Source: an uncultured Lachnospiraceae bacterium (lineage in GTDB: Bacteria; Bacillota; Clostridia; Lachnospirales; Lachnospiraceae). From it: a stretch of DNA of 64,000 nt. Under the pieces are notes generated by a model that was given only the letters and a program-made list of their open reading frames with translations, was not told the origin of the DNA and ran no database searches. The position numbers and the translations under genes were made by a program. Below, one piece after another: positions 27,750 through 36,738 of the stretch. Positions within the stretch are counted from its first letter, which is position 1. Each line of letters opens with the position of its first letter. Location of the stretch: NCBI GenBank assembly GCA_946407725.1, contig CAMJPM010000002.1:1-64000 (forward strand), in the 5' to 3' direction.

Positions 27750-27914
27750 ATCTTCCTCCTAAATTCGTACTGAATGACCAGTAAACAGATACAATAGATT
27801 TTTGTCGTCTGAAATAATAACACAAGGGAGAAAGCGAAACCATGCAAGTGTTGCCCAAACTTTTTTTAAAAACATGTACAACTTAACCATTACACGGTTT
27901 AAGATCCGGAAGGA

Positions 27915-29408
27915 TCACCCTTCACGTTCATAGATCCTGATGCCGTTCTTGCCGTTCTTCTTTACATCATAGAGGGCGTGATCCGCAGCCCTGTATATCT
28001 CTTCAAACGTGGAACCGTACTTTGGGAATTCGGCTCCGCCTATGCTGGCGGTGGGATTGTATTTCACATGTTCTCCGGCGTATATATCCTTGAATACGTT
28101 TGCCATCCTTTCGCTCTGCTTTTTCTTCTCTTCCTCATTGTTTAGGTTCTTTAAGAATACACAGAACTCGTCTCCCCCCAGCCTGCCGATTATATCAGTT
28201 GCCCTGAACTCTGTATTAAGACGTTTGCCTACGGTTTTTAGCACCTCATCCCCGAAAGCATGCCCGTAGGAATCGTTTATATGCTTGAAATCATCTATGT
28301 CAATGATAAAGAACATGCCGCTGCTGCCGTTTTCCTCCATATACTCACGGATGTATTTTTCAGTGGAAAGCTTGTTATATACCCCGGTAAGGAGATCCTT
28401 TTCCGCATCATTCTGCAATTTTGACATGGAACGGCTGTCTGATTTTAATTCCGTAAGGAATATCCATATCACCAGAGCTACAAATATAAGGAATACGGTC
28501 ACAAATCCCACTTCCTGCTGTTTTATCCCGTTAACGGAATTATTGATCTGGGCTTTCCTGTGGGATTCGGCGATAAGGGATAATAAATACCAGGTATCAC
28601 CCTTTACGGGCTCATAGCGGATATAATAGTCCTTGGAGCCGATGGTGCAGTAAAAATCACCGTTCTTTCCCTTGGACATATCCTCTGACAGGATCTCTTT
28701 TGTCATATCCCCTTTGAAATGAAATGCGGAATTGTCATAAATAATATCTTCAGCCGGAAAAGCGGACAGCCCGGTGGTGACCAGTACCCTGCCGTTTTTG
28801 TCTATCATGATATATCCGGCATTCCACTCCGCCCTGTTATGGGCAGCCGCCTCGGTAAAAATGCTTATGGGGAGTAATGCGGTTATGGTGCCTGTTACTT
28901 TACCCCCCTCCCTTATGGGACAGGATATAACGAATTTTTCTCCTCCGATATTGCCTATGAAAACCTCATAGACATTCATCACTTCTTTTCCTTCCATAAC
29001 CTCCTTATGCCAGGGATAGTCCGACGCATCACCCCTGCTGCCGTCCTGAAGCACATATGAACCGTCTTCTTCGGAAATATAAAGTCCTTCCGTCAGCATT
29101 GCCGCATTCATTTGCGAAAGCAGCTCGACATAATGCTCAGGAGATATACCTTCACCGTCTTCAGAGATGAAACCGGCTGCAGTCAGCATTGCAGATCTGG
29201 CAGAAAACAGCTTCTGGCCCATTTCACTCTCCAGCCCGGTAGCAGATGCCCTGACGGACTGCAAAAAGCTTTTCTCTGCCTTGGCCTTTAGCTGATCTCC
29301 GAAAAGAGACGTGGATATGACAACAAAAGCAATAACCGCTGCCGTAAGCACCAGTATCTGTAATAACACTTTTTTGTAATCACTTATGCTTTTTTTTGTC
29401 GAAGCCAT
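27915..29408 (-). CDS. membrane-bound diguanylate cyclase with extracellular sensor
   Basis: 497 aa. Two transmembrane helices (about 14-36 and 297-317) enclose an extracellular region of about 260 residues that looks like a dCache sensor. The cytoplasmic GGDEF domain has the exact motif GGDEF (about 411-415) and an inhibitory RxxD (RATD) five residues before it, so it should make cyclic di-GMP with product feedback. It may link an external signal to motility; flagellin and a chemoreceptor are also in this window. It is the last gene of a short run with yesL and dgt. Confidence 0.9.
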   Translation of the reverse strand: MASTKKSISDYKKVLLQILVLTAAVIAFVVISTSLFGDQLKAKAEKSFLQSVRASATGLESEMGQKLFSARSAMLTAAGFISEDGEGISPEHYVELLSQMNAAMLTEGLYISEEDGSYVLQDGSRGDASDYPWHKEVMEGKEVMNVYEVFIGNIGGEKFVISCPIREGGKVTGTITALLPISIFTEAAAHNRAEWNAGYIMIDKNGRVLVTTGLSAFPAEDIIYDNSAFHFKGDMTKEILSEDMSKGKNGDFYCTIGSKDYYIRYEPVKGDTWYLLSLIAESHRKAQINNSVNGIKQQEVGFVTVFLIFVALVIWIFLTELKSDSRSMSKLQNDAEKDLLTGVYNKLSTEKYIREYMEENGSSGMFFIIDIDDFKHINDSYGHAFGDEVLKTVGKRLNTEFRATDIIGRLGGDEFCVFLKNLNNEEEKKKQSERMANVFKDIYAGEHVKYNPTASIGGAEFPKYGSTFEEIYRAADHALYDVKKNGKNGIRIYEREG

Positions 29409-29423
29409 AACTCTTCTTCCCCT

Positions 29424-30050
29424 TTATTGCTCTTTTATCAGCGGAGCAAAAAGCCTGTTAAAAATATATGAACTGACGAGGGAAATTATCGAGAACCCCC
29501 CCAGAACGAACACAGGCATAATAAACCTTATATAATAATATAACGCAATATAGGGTATCACCGCAAGTAATGACAGAATAATTGTCCAGGGAAGATTTTT
29601 CACGGACAGAAGAAGCGCATTTCTCATGGTATTGATAATGCTGTTATCAAACCTCGCAAGCAGAGGAAACACATATAGAAATTCAAAAAAGTACACCATG
29701 AACAGCGCCACAAGGATCATGCGGGCCACAGTAAGCACCGCTCCCTGTCCGGAACCGGAAAGGATTTTAAAATCAAGGGCAAAAAACATTCCGAAAAACA
29801 TCATGATAAGCCATATGACCGTAGCCTGCCGGAAATTCTGTCTGAAATAACGGAAAAACCCCTTTACCACATACCCGTCCTCTTTTGCCGCCATTTTCCT
29901 CGTAACGGCGGAAAGAGCAGAAAGGGAAGCACCCACCGTAAACACCGGGAAACAGCAGATTATAAAGATCACATTCAAAATGATCAGATCCGACAGTCTG
30001 TCCAGAAATCCGAAGAACGGGCCGTTAAGATCGAAAATACGTCCGTTCAT
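29424..30050 (-). CDS. YesL family (DUF624) membrane protein
   Basis: 208 aa with about five hydrophobic helices. The N-terminus FFGFLDRLSDLIILNVIFII and CCFPVFTVGASLSAL are typical of YesL/DUF624, proteins often found beside sugar ABC transporters and two-component systems. Function is unknown. It is separated from the cyclase downstream by 15 bp and from dgt by two bases. Confidence 0.85.
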   Translation of the reverse strand: MNGRIFDLNGPFFGFLDRLSDLIILNVIFIICCFPVFTVGASLSALSAVTRKMAAKEDGYVVKGFFRYFRQNFRQATVIWLIMMFFGMFFALDFKILSGSGQGAVLTVARMILVALFMVYFFEFLYVFPLLARFDNSIINTMRNALLLSVKNLPWTIILSLLAVIPYIALYYYIRFIMPVFVLGGFSIISLVSSYIFNRLFAPLIKEQ

Positions 30051-30052
30051 TT

Positions 30053-31306
30053 TCAGTACCTCAGAAGCTCCTGATAGGTGGATATGGCAAAACTGTCAGT
30101 CATGCCTGCTATAAAATCTATCACGGCCTGGGTGAATACCTTCTCCGTCCCCAGATCACCGTATATCTTCTCATTGTCACACTCCGGTCTCTCATATCCC
30201 GCAATGGCTATCCTGGCCCCGGGAAGGGTGACATATCTCACAAGGTAATTTCCAAAGGTCTTCATAAGCTCCGGATAAAAGGTCTCTGCCTCATGTATCC
30301 TTTCAAAGGTCCTCTCCCTGTCATAGACATCGCTTAATGCCATAAACAGCTCACAAAGCACCAGCTCCGAATAGTGCACAAAGGGATCAAGCCGTGAGTT
30401 ATTATAAATATGCTCATAATTAAATTTCTTTATCCTGGTGAGCTTGTCCATTCCCTTCTTACTCAGGGTGATACCTTTTTCCGGAGTGGAATTGCTGCAT
30501 ATGTCTATGATCATGCTGTGCATAATGACGCCGGTATTTATGGCTCCCTCCGACTCGTCACCTGCCATTTCCTGCAGCATCTTTATGCTTCCCCTCTCAA
30601 GTATCCCCAGAGAAAGTGCATCCTCTATATCCCTTCCGAGATACGCTATCTTATCCGCAGCCTTTACCACAGCACCCTCCCAGGTAAAAGGTTCATATTG
30701 ACCGGCACGGGTAAACTCCGTTTCCAGGTCTATATACTCTTCCCGTGGCTTTATAGAGTTTTCATCCAGCTCGCCGCAGTGGGAGATTATGCCGTCACGT
30801 ACTGCGTACGTCAGGTCCAGGTTTTTATAATGCCTGAAATTATCTTCCAGCAACTCCACCTTGTCCACAAGACGAAGCCCGTTCTTTTCATGCCAGAAGG
30901 GCTTCCCAAGATAATTTTCCGAAAGCTTGGATATTACCTTCTCCCCCTCATGTCCGAAGGGTGCGTGTCCCAGATCATGTCCCATTGCAATGGCTTTAAT
31001 GAGCTCCGTATTCAGTCCCAGATACTGTCCTATAGTACATGCCACCGATTCCACATGCGCCACGTGTTCTATCCTGGTGCACACATGATCGGATCCGGCC
31101 GCATTATAAAATACCTGGGTTTTATGCTTCAGTCTTCTGAAAGCGAGACTGTGCAGGATCCTCGTATAATCCCTGGCAAATTCACTCCTTATGTCATCCT
31201 GCCTCTGATAAAGATTGCTCTTTCTGTTTATCAGCTTCTCATAAAGCGGATTTTCCTTAAAGGCCGCTACATTCTTAAATAACCCCTGTTCCAAAAATTC
31301 CTCCAT
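30053..31306 (-). CDS. dgt: dGTPase-like HD-domain triphosphohydrolase
   Basis: 417 aa. The HD domain motifs appear as FRRLKHKTQVF, CTRIEHVAHVES and AIAMGHDLGHAPFGHEGE, with a later KAADKIAYLGRDIED. It should hydrolyse deoxynucleoside triphosphates to nucleoside and triphosphate and help set dNTP pools; the exact dNTP is not decided by sequence. The ribosome site is weak. It precedes yesL by two bases and follows dnaB. Confidence 0.88.
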   Translation of the reverse strand: MEEFLEQGLFKNVAAFKENPLYEKLINRKSNLYQRQDDIRSEFARDYTRILHSLAFRRLKHKTQVFYNAAGSDHVCTRIEHVAHVESVACTIGQYLGLNTELIKAIAMGHDLGHAPFGHEGEKVISKLSENYLGKPFWHEKNGLRLVDKVELLEDNFRHYKNLDLTYAVRDGIISHCGELDENSIKPREEYIDLETEFTRAGQYEPFTWEGAVVKAADKIAYLGRDIEDALSLGILERGSIKMLQEMAGDESEGAINTGVIMHSMIIDICSNSTPEKGITLSKKGMDKLTRIKKFNYEHIYNNSRLDPFVHYSELVLCELFMALSDVYDRERTFERIHEAETFYPELMKTFGNYLVRYVTLPGARIAIAGYERPECDNEKIYGDLGTEKVFTQAVIDFIAGMTDSFAISTYQELLRY

Positions 31307-31326
31307 TGTATCGGTAAACCAGGAAT

Positions 31327-32685
31327 CTACCCTTCATAGTCCACCGGATCCATATCCATGAATTTTGTCTGTTCTGCTCTCCAGATCAGCTTCTTCGCGC
31401 CAACGGCGCCGTTTCTCTGCTTGGAAATCAAAATTTCCGCCACATTTTTCATATCCGTATCCGGATGATAATATTCATCCCTGTATATGAACATAACAAC
31501 ATCTGCGTCCTGCTCAATGGCCCCGGATTCTCTTAGGTCCGAAAGCATCGGCCTCTTGTCCGTCCGCTGCTCCACTGCCCTTGAAAGCTGTGAAAGCGCC
31601 ACTACCGGGACATTCAGCTCTCTTGCCAGAGCCTTAAGGGATCTGGAGATATCCGATATTTCCTGCTGTCTGCCTGCGTCTTTTCTGGTATTTCCAGCGC
31701 TCATCAGCTGAAGATAATCTATGAGAACCATATCCAGACCCCCTTCTATCATCTGTCTCCTGCATTTTGAACGCATTTCCGCAACGGTAATGGCAGCGGT
31801 ATCATCGATTACAAGCTTAGACCTGCCTATGACGGCGGCCGCAGCTACCACGCTCTTCCACTCCTTTTCCTGTATATCACCTACCCGGATCTTTGAAGCA
31901 TCCACGTAGGATTCCATTGCTATAAGACGGTTGACCAGCTGTTCCTTGGACATCTCAAGGGAAAAGATCATTACTGTCCTTTCCTTACGGAAAGCCGCAT
32001 ATTCAGCAATATTCAGTGCAAATGCCGTCTTCCCCATGGAGGGTCTTGCTGCGATAAGAATGAGATCCGACTTCTGCAGCCCCGCAGTCATCTTGTCTAT
32101 CTCCCTGAAACCGGTCTCTACACCGGTAACCGCGCTGCCGCTCTTCTGGGCTTTCTGAATGTTATCCAGAACATCCATCACTATGCTGCTTATTTTTACC
32201 AGTCCCTCTGAAGCACCCTGCTTCTGTACCAGTTCAAAGATCTCTTTTTCCGCCCTGGAAAGGATGTCCGCCGTCGGTTCCCCGCTTTCATAGCACTCCT
32301 GCGCTACTGTCTCGCTTATCTTTATAAGTTCCCTCCTCTGGGATAAATCCCTTACTATCCGGGCATATTTCCTGATATTTGTGCTGGAAGGCACCTCTTC
32401 AATAAGCTTTGCGATAAAGTGGGCACTTCTCACCTCATCGGGCAACTGCATTTCCTTTAATTTCTCACGGATAGTCACCGGATCCACGGGATTTGCGGAA
32501 TTGTTCATCTCAATGAGGGCCCTGAAAAAAAGGCCGTACTGTCTGATATAAAAATGCTCCTCCGACAGCATTTCAGATGCCGTCATAATAGCATCTGCAG
32601 ACATTATCATTGAACCGATGACTGCCCTCTCGGCATCCACGGAATAGGGAAGAACCCTTTTTACGGTTTCAAGGTTCGTATCCAT
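31327..32685 (-). CDS. dnaB: replicative DNA helicase
   Basis: 452 aa from the ATG at 32685 (MDTNLETVKRVLPYSVDAERAVIGSM). A TTG seven codons upstream inside rplI is possible. The N-terminal domain is followed by a RecA-like core with the Walker A AARPSMGKTAFALNIA, DYLQLM (Walker B) and QLSRAVEQRTDKRP. It is the hexameric helicase of the fork, loaded by the primosome. Its order after rplI and gdpP is the standard Firmicute arrangement. Confidence 0.95.
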   Translation of the reverse strand: MDTNLETVKRVLPYSVDAERAVIGSMIMSADAIMTASEMLSEEHFYIRQYGLFFRALIEMNNSANPVDPVTIREKLKEMQLPDEVRSAHFIAKLIEEVPSSTNIRKYARIVRDLSQRRELIKISETVAQECYESGEPTADILSRAEKEIFELVQKQGASEGLVKISSIVMDVLDNIQKAQKSGSAVTGVETGFREIDKMTAGLQKSDLILIAARPSMGKTAFALNIAEYAAFRKERTVMIFSLEMSKEQLVNRLIAMESYVDASKIRVGDIQEKEWKSVVAAAAVIGRSKLVIDDTAAITVAEMRSKCRRQMIEGGLDMVLIDYLQLMSAGNTRKDAGRQQEISDISRSLKALARELNVPVVALSQLSRAVEQRTDKRPMLSDLRESGAIEQDADVVMFIYRDEYYHPDTDMKNVAEILISKQRNGAVGAKKLIWRAEQTKFMDMDPVDYEG

Positions 32686-32692
32686 CTTTCCG

Positions 32693-33139
32693 TCATTCCT
32701 CTTCAACCTTAAGAGAGAATTCCCCCGTCACCTTAGGGTGCAGTTTTATCGGTATTGTATAGCTGCCCAGAGCTTTAATGGGGTCCTTCAGAACTATCTT
32801 CTTCTTGTCGATCTCCATCCCCGCCTGTTCCTTTACAGCCTCGGCGATCTCCTTTGATGACACAGATCCGAAAATCTTTCCGTCTGCTCCGGCCTTCATC
32901 TTTACGGAAACAGACACATTTTTCAGCTCTTCCGCGGTTTTTTCCGCTTTATCCAGCTCCTCTGCAGCTCTTTTCTCCTCGTTAGCCTTTTTCAGCTTCG
33001 CTTCGTTTAAGTTCTTCTGGTTCGCCTCTACGCCCAGTCCCTTGGTAAAAAGAAAATTCCTTGCATATCCGTCACTTACATCTATGATATCCCCGGCTTT
33101 TCCCTGACTCTTTACATCCTTAAGCAAAATTACCTTCAT
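32693..33139 (-). CDS. rplI: 50S ribosomal protein L9
   Basis: 148 aa. It starts [18 protein letters not shown], the L9 N-terminal fold, followed by the long connecting helix ([20 protein letters not shown]) and the C-terminal rRNA-binding domain. It overlaps the gdpP stop by four bases (ATGA), indicating coupled translation. Confidence 0.97.
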   Translation of the reverse strand: MKVILLKDVKSQGKAGDIIDVSDGYARNFLFTKGLGVEANQKNLNEAKLKKANEEKRAAEELDKAEKTAEELKNVSVSVKMKAGADGKIFGSVSSKEIAEAVKEQAGMEIDKKKIVLKDPIKALGSYTIPIKLHPKVTGEFSLKVEEE

Positions 33140-35166
33140 TTTATCTCTCCTTCCTTCTCCATTGCATCCAGCGTCTCTTTAAGTGAGGAAATCGCTTCGT
33201 CCATACTCTTTCCCTCCAGCTGGGCACCGGCAATGTTCATATGCCCTCCGCCGCCGAATTTTTCCATTATTATCTGTACATTCAGATCATCTATGGATCT
33301 TGCGCTGATATAGATCTTTCCGTCACAGTCCGTGAGAACGAACGCCCCCATGACCTGATTGATATTAAGCAGCTCATTGGCCGCCTGGGCTCCGGTAACG
33401 GTAGGACTCTCCAGATCGTCGGGACAAACCGATATAGCGTACCTGCCCCTGTAAAGCTCCGCATTCTGCACTACCTCTGCTCTGGCTTTGAATTCGGATA
33501 TATCATTCCTGAAGAGCTTTCTGACCCTGGTTACATTGGCTCCGTTTCTCCGGAGGAATGCCGCCGCTTCAAAAGTCCTTACACCCGTCTTTGTCATGAA
33601 ATTATTTGTATCTATCATTATGCCTGCATACAGGCAGTCGGCCTCTGCGGCCTTTATCTTTATGCCGTCCGAGAAGTATTGCAATATCTCGGAAACCATT
33701 TCACAGGCACTGGAAGCGTAGGACTCTATATAAGAAAGGGTAGCGTTTGTTATCCTCTCACTTCCCATCCTGTGATGGTCAAGAACCACAATGGTCTTTG
33801 CAATGGACAGAAGCTCCGGACACTCGGTATATACAGGGCTGTTGGTATCCACCACCACAACCACCGCATTATCATCGCAAAGCTGCACAGCCTCATCGCT
33901 GGAAATAATGATGTCCGGACTGTATTCCCTGTCCCCGGTGATGGTCTCCACGAAGGGCTTAATGGAAGAAGACACCTCGTTTATGACTATATTGCACTTT
34001 TTCCCCAGAGAATCCGCAGCCCTGAATATCCCCAGAGAAGCGCCAAAGGAATCGATATCCGTCTTTTTATGACCCATGACCAGAACACGTTCCTTGCCTT
34101 CGATTATCTCCCTCAATGCATGGGCCTTTACCCTTGCCTTTACCCTGGTGCTCTTTTCCACCTGCTGGCTTCTGCCTCCGAAATAGGTGATGGTTTCAGG
34201 GCTCTTTACAGCTGCCTGGTCGCCGCCACGTCCCAGAGCCAGGTCTATGGCGTTCCTGGCATATTCACTGTTGGTGAGGAAGGATTCCTCCTCAAGACCG
34301 AATCCCATGGAAAGTGTCACCGACATCTGGTTTCCGATACTGATATTTTTAACGGAATCCAGAATGGCAAAACGGTTTTCCTTCATCCTGTCGAAATCAA
34401 CTCTCTTAACCACCGTAAAATACTTGTCTTTTTCCGTTTTCTTTACAATGGCATTGTATTCCTTAAGATACTTATTGATCTGTCTGTCAATAAGGGCTGT
34501 CAGCATGGAACGTCTCACATCCTCCACGCTCTCCAGGGCATCATCATAATTGTCTATGTAAATAAGTCCCGCCACCAGAGCCTGCTCATGGTTTAACCGC
34601 ATATAGAGATGGATATCCGTCTCGTCAAAAAAGAATACCGCAATGAGATTTCCGTTAAACTCCGGGTAAGCCCCTTTTTTCTCTCCCTTAATGGGAATGA
34701 GCCGCATATCCACACGGTAATCCCTCTTCTCATAAGTAAGGTCAAAGCTCGTAACCTTATTGTCCTTTGGCAGCTTATCCTTTGTTATCTCGGGAAAGAA
34801 AGAGGTGATGGAGCTCTCATAAAACCTGTCCTTGTGGATAATGGCAGAAAAGCCTGTATTGCTCCAGACAAAATGACCGTCCTCATCCAGCAGGGCATAT
34901 GGCACGGCAAGCCCCTTAAGAAGCCCTTTCTGCACCTGTCCGTAGTCCGAAGCGAAGTTGACCAGTTCTCTCCTGATATTCCTTCTGGAGGTGACAAATA
35001 CAAAGAGAGCCGCCAAAAAAAGTATAATGGTGGAAAACAGCATAACATACCCTGCCCGGGGATAGATCACCCAGACAACAACTGTGGGTATAATTAAAAG
35101 CAGTGACATTATGAGCGGCAGGGCACCTATATATTTAAGTATCCCCTGTGCCTGAACCTTCTTCAT
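33136..35166 (-). CDS. gdpP: cyclic di-AMP phosphodiesterase GdpP
   Basis: 676 aa. Two N-terminal transmembrane helices (about 10-55), a PAS-like region, a degenerate GGDEF domain (about 185-310), then DHH/DHHA1 with [28 protein letters not shown] and [11 protein letters not shown], ending in [13 protein letters not shown]. It hydrolyses c-di-AMP to pApA and so affects potassium homeostasis and wall stress. It forms the gdpP-rplI-dnaB operon. Confidence 0.96.
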   Translation of the reverse strand: MKKVQAQGILKYIGALPLIMSLLLIIPTVVVWVIYPRAGYVMLFSTIILFLAALFVFVTSRRNIRRELVNFASDYGQVQKGLLKGLAVPYALLDEDGHFVWSNTGFSAIIHKDRFYESSITSFFPEITKDKLPKDNKVTSFDLTYEKRDYRVDMRLIPIKGEKKGAYPEFNGNLIAVFFFDETDIHLYMRLNHEQALVAGLIYIDNYDDALESVEDVRRSMLTALIDRQINKYLKEYNAIVKKTEKDKYFTVVKRVDFDRMKENRFAILDSVKNISIGNQMSVTLSMGFGLEEESFLTNSEYARNAIDLALGRGGDQAAVKSPETITYFGGRSQQVEKSTRVKARVKAHALREIIEGKERVLVMGHKKTDIDSFGASLGIFRAADSLGKKCNIVINEVSSSIKPFVETITGDREYSPDIIISSDEAVQLCDDNAVVVVVDTNSPVYTECPELLSIAKTIVVLDHHRMGSERITNATLSYIESYASSACEMVSEILQYFSDGIKIKAAEADCLYAGIMIDTNNFMTKTGVRTFEAAAFLRRNGANVTRVRKLFRNDISEFKARAEVVQNAELYRGRYAISVCPDDLESPTVTGAQAANELLNINQVMGAFVLTDCDGKIYISARSIDDLNVQIIMEKFGGGGHMNIAGAQLEGKSMDEAISSLKETLDAMEKEGEIK

Positions 35167-35243
35167 CTATTGTCTGTGCTGCTCCTTTCATTAAAACATG
35201 ATCTGCCGCTTTCATCAGGATCTGTCCCCCAGCGGCGTTGTAC

Positions 35244-36008
35244 TCAAAAAGGAAAATACGGCTGCCTTTCGGCATGCAGGGAATCAAGAAGTTCCGAAAC
35301 ATTCTTCATGGGGACCTTTGTATCATTTAAGGTACCATCTTCCCCGTACATGGGATGTACCATGACCTCCACCAGGGAACCCTCCTTAATATTGCCGTTC
35401 ATTGCAGACAGATCCCTATAGGAACCGAAAAAATCTGCGGTGTTAAAGCCGTTCCTTTTGAGCTTTATGTTAAATCCGCTCTTATATACTCTTTTTAACA
35501 GGCTCATCCTGACAAACAGATTCCTTGTGAGCCGTACCGATCTGAATTTGTATTTCAGCAAAAGCGGCAACAAAACATCCATCACGGAACTGTCAGTATG
35601 AACGTGATGGTGGGAATCCAGATGCCTTTCCGGAAGGCCATAGGAAAAATACTTTCTGATCTGCGCCTCTATCTCTTCCCTGACACATTCCTTCTCTTTT
35701 CTGCTGATGACAAGCCTGCTTATGGTATGCTGCTGAAAGTATGCGTTAAATGATCCGTCTTTTCTGCAGAAACGCCTTTCCTTCCTGATACTCTCAGTAA
35801 GGGGAAATCCGCTGGTCAGATTGAGGTGTATCCCCACTGCTTCCGAAAAACCGCACTCCCTGGCAATCCTCACGGCCTCATCAGCGCAGGGCATATTGAC
35901 CATCAGGGTCGTATTGGTGATATACCTCTTTTCAAAGCTTTCCCTTATGGCTTCATTTATATATTTATTTTTACCAAAATCATCACCATTTATTATCGCT
36001 CTGATCAT
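35244..36008 (-). CDS. ChbG/HpnK (YdjC-like) carbohydrate deacetylase
   Basis: 254 aa. Metal-site motifs of the YdjC family are visible: IINGDDFGKNKYINEAI at the start, VGIHLNLTSGFPL (about 60), and LDSHHHVHTDSSVMDVL (about 125). These enzymes remove acetyl groups from N-acetylated oligosaccharides or glycolipids. The gene is divergent from the dCMP deaminase gene and stands alone after gdpP. The substrate is unknown. Confidence 0.87.
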   Translation of the reverse strand: MIRAIINGDDFGKNKYINEAIRESFEKRYITNTTLMVNMPCADEAVRIARECGFSEAVGIHLNLTSGFPLTESIRKERRFCRKDGSFNAYFQQHTISRLVISRKEKECVREEIEAQIRKYFSYGLPERHLDSHHHVHTDSSVMDVLLPLLLKYKFRSVRLTRNLFVRMSLLKRVYKSGFNIKLKRNGFNTADFFGSYRDLSAMNGNIKEGSLVEVMVHPMYGEDGTLNDTKVPMKNVSELLDSLHAERQPYFPF

Positions 36009-36031
36009 GATTTCTTATTTTACTCACAAAC

Positions 36032-36060
36032 TGGTAATTCTGCAAGTGACGATATATAAT
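36032..36060 (+). promoter_or_regulatory. possible promoter of the dCMP deaminase gene
   Basis: A perfect TATAAT (36055-36060) lies about 50 bp before the ATG at 36111; 17 bp upstream is TGGTAA, a poor -35 match. It is the best candidate in the 102-bp divergent gap. Confidence 0.35.
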
Positions 36061-36110
36061 AGCAACGAAACAGGAAAACAGCGACCCCAAAGAAAGGATC
36101 GTGACAAAAT

Positions 36111-36647
36111 ATGCGAAAATTATTCACAGAATGGGCAATGGAGATAGCCGAGGACAGCAAGGTGCGGAGCACCTGCCTTTCCCGTCAGGTGGGTGCGGTG
36201 ATAATAAAGGACAAACAGATAATAGCCACCGGCTACAACGGAGCTCCCACAGGAGCCATTCACTGCACTGATATAGGCTACTGTATAAGAAAAAAGAGGG
36301 GAATTCCTTCGGGACAGGGACTGGAGCTCTGCCGGGCAGGCCATGCGGAGGCCAATGCCATAGACCAGTGTGCGAGAAGAGGCACCAGCTGTGAAAACGC
36401 CGTACTCTACGTCACCACCCAGCCCTGCGTTTTCTGCTGCATTCACATTATCCAGTCAGGGATAAAAAAGGTGATCTTCAAGGGCGCCTATCCTACGGGT
36501 CTGGGCCTGGAGCTCTTAAATGAATCCGGTGTCAGCTACATGAAATATGAGGATGCCCTGAAGGAAGAGAAAGCGGAACAGGAAAAAAAGCACGACAGGG
36601 AAATGGAGCGGGTAAGGGAATTCCTGGATGCGCCGGAACCCTATTGA
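36111..36647 (+). CDS. deoxycytidylate deaminase
   Basis: 178 aa. The zinc motifs are GHAEANAI (His and catalytic Glu) and TTQPCVFCCIH (two Cys); QVGAVIIKDKQIIATGYNGAPTG is the family nucleotide-binding region. It converts dCMP to dUMP for thymidylate synthesis, in the ComEB/dCMP deaminase group. An AAGGA site precedes the ATG. The charged 30-residue C-terminus is unremarkable. It is one of the few plus-strand genes. Confidence 0.92.
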   Translation: MRKLFTEWAMEIAEDSKVRSTCLSRQVGAVIIKDKQIIATGYNGAPTGAIHCTDIGYCIRKKRGIPSGQGLELCRAGHAEANAIDQCARRGTSCENAVLYVTTQPCVFCCIHIIQSGIKKVIFKGAYPTGLGLELLNESGVSYMKYEDALKEEKAEQEKKHDREMERVREFLDAPEPY

Positions 36648-36738
36648 GGGCCGGGGAACTTCAGGCCCACCCGGAACCCTGTTGATGCCTTTGGATCCTT
36701 AAATCGCCGGGGATTGTCCGCCCGGGGATCGTCCGCAT

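Noticed and set aside
33241..34596. Long open frame on the plus strand opposite gdpP
   Set aside because: It lies wholly antisense to a clear conserved gene, has no ribosome site and no recognisable protein motif; similar antisense frames over dnaK and ftsH were rejected for the same reason.
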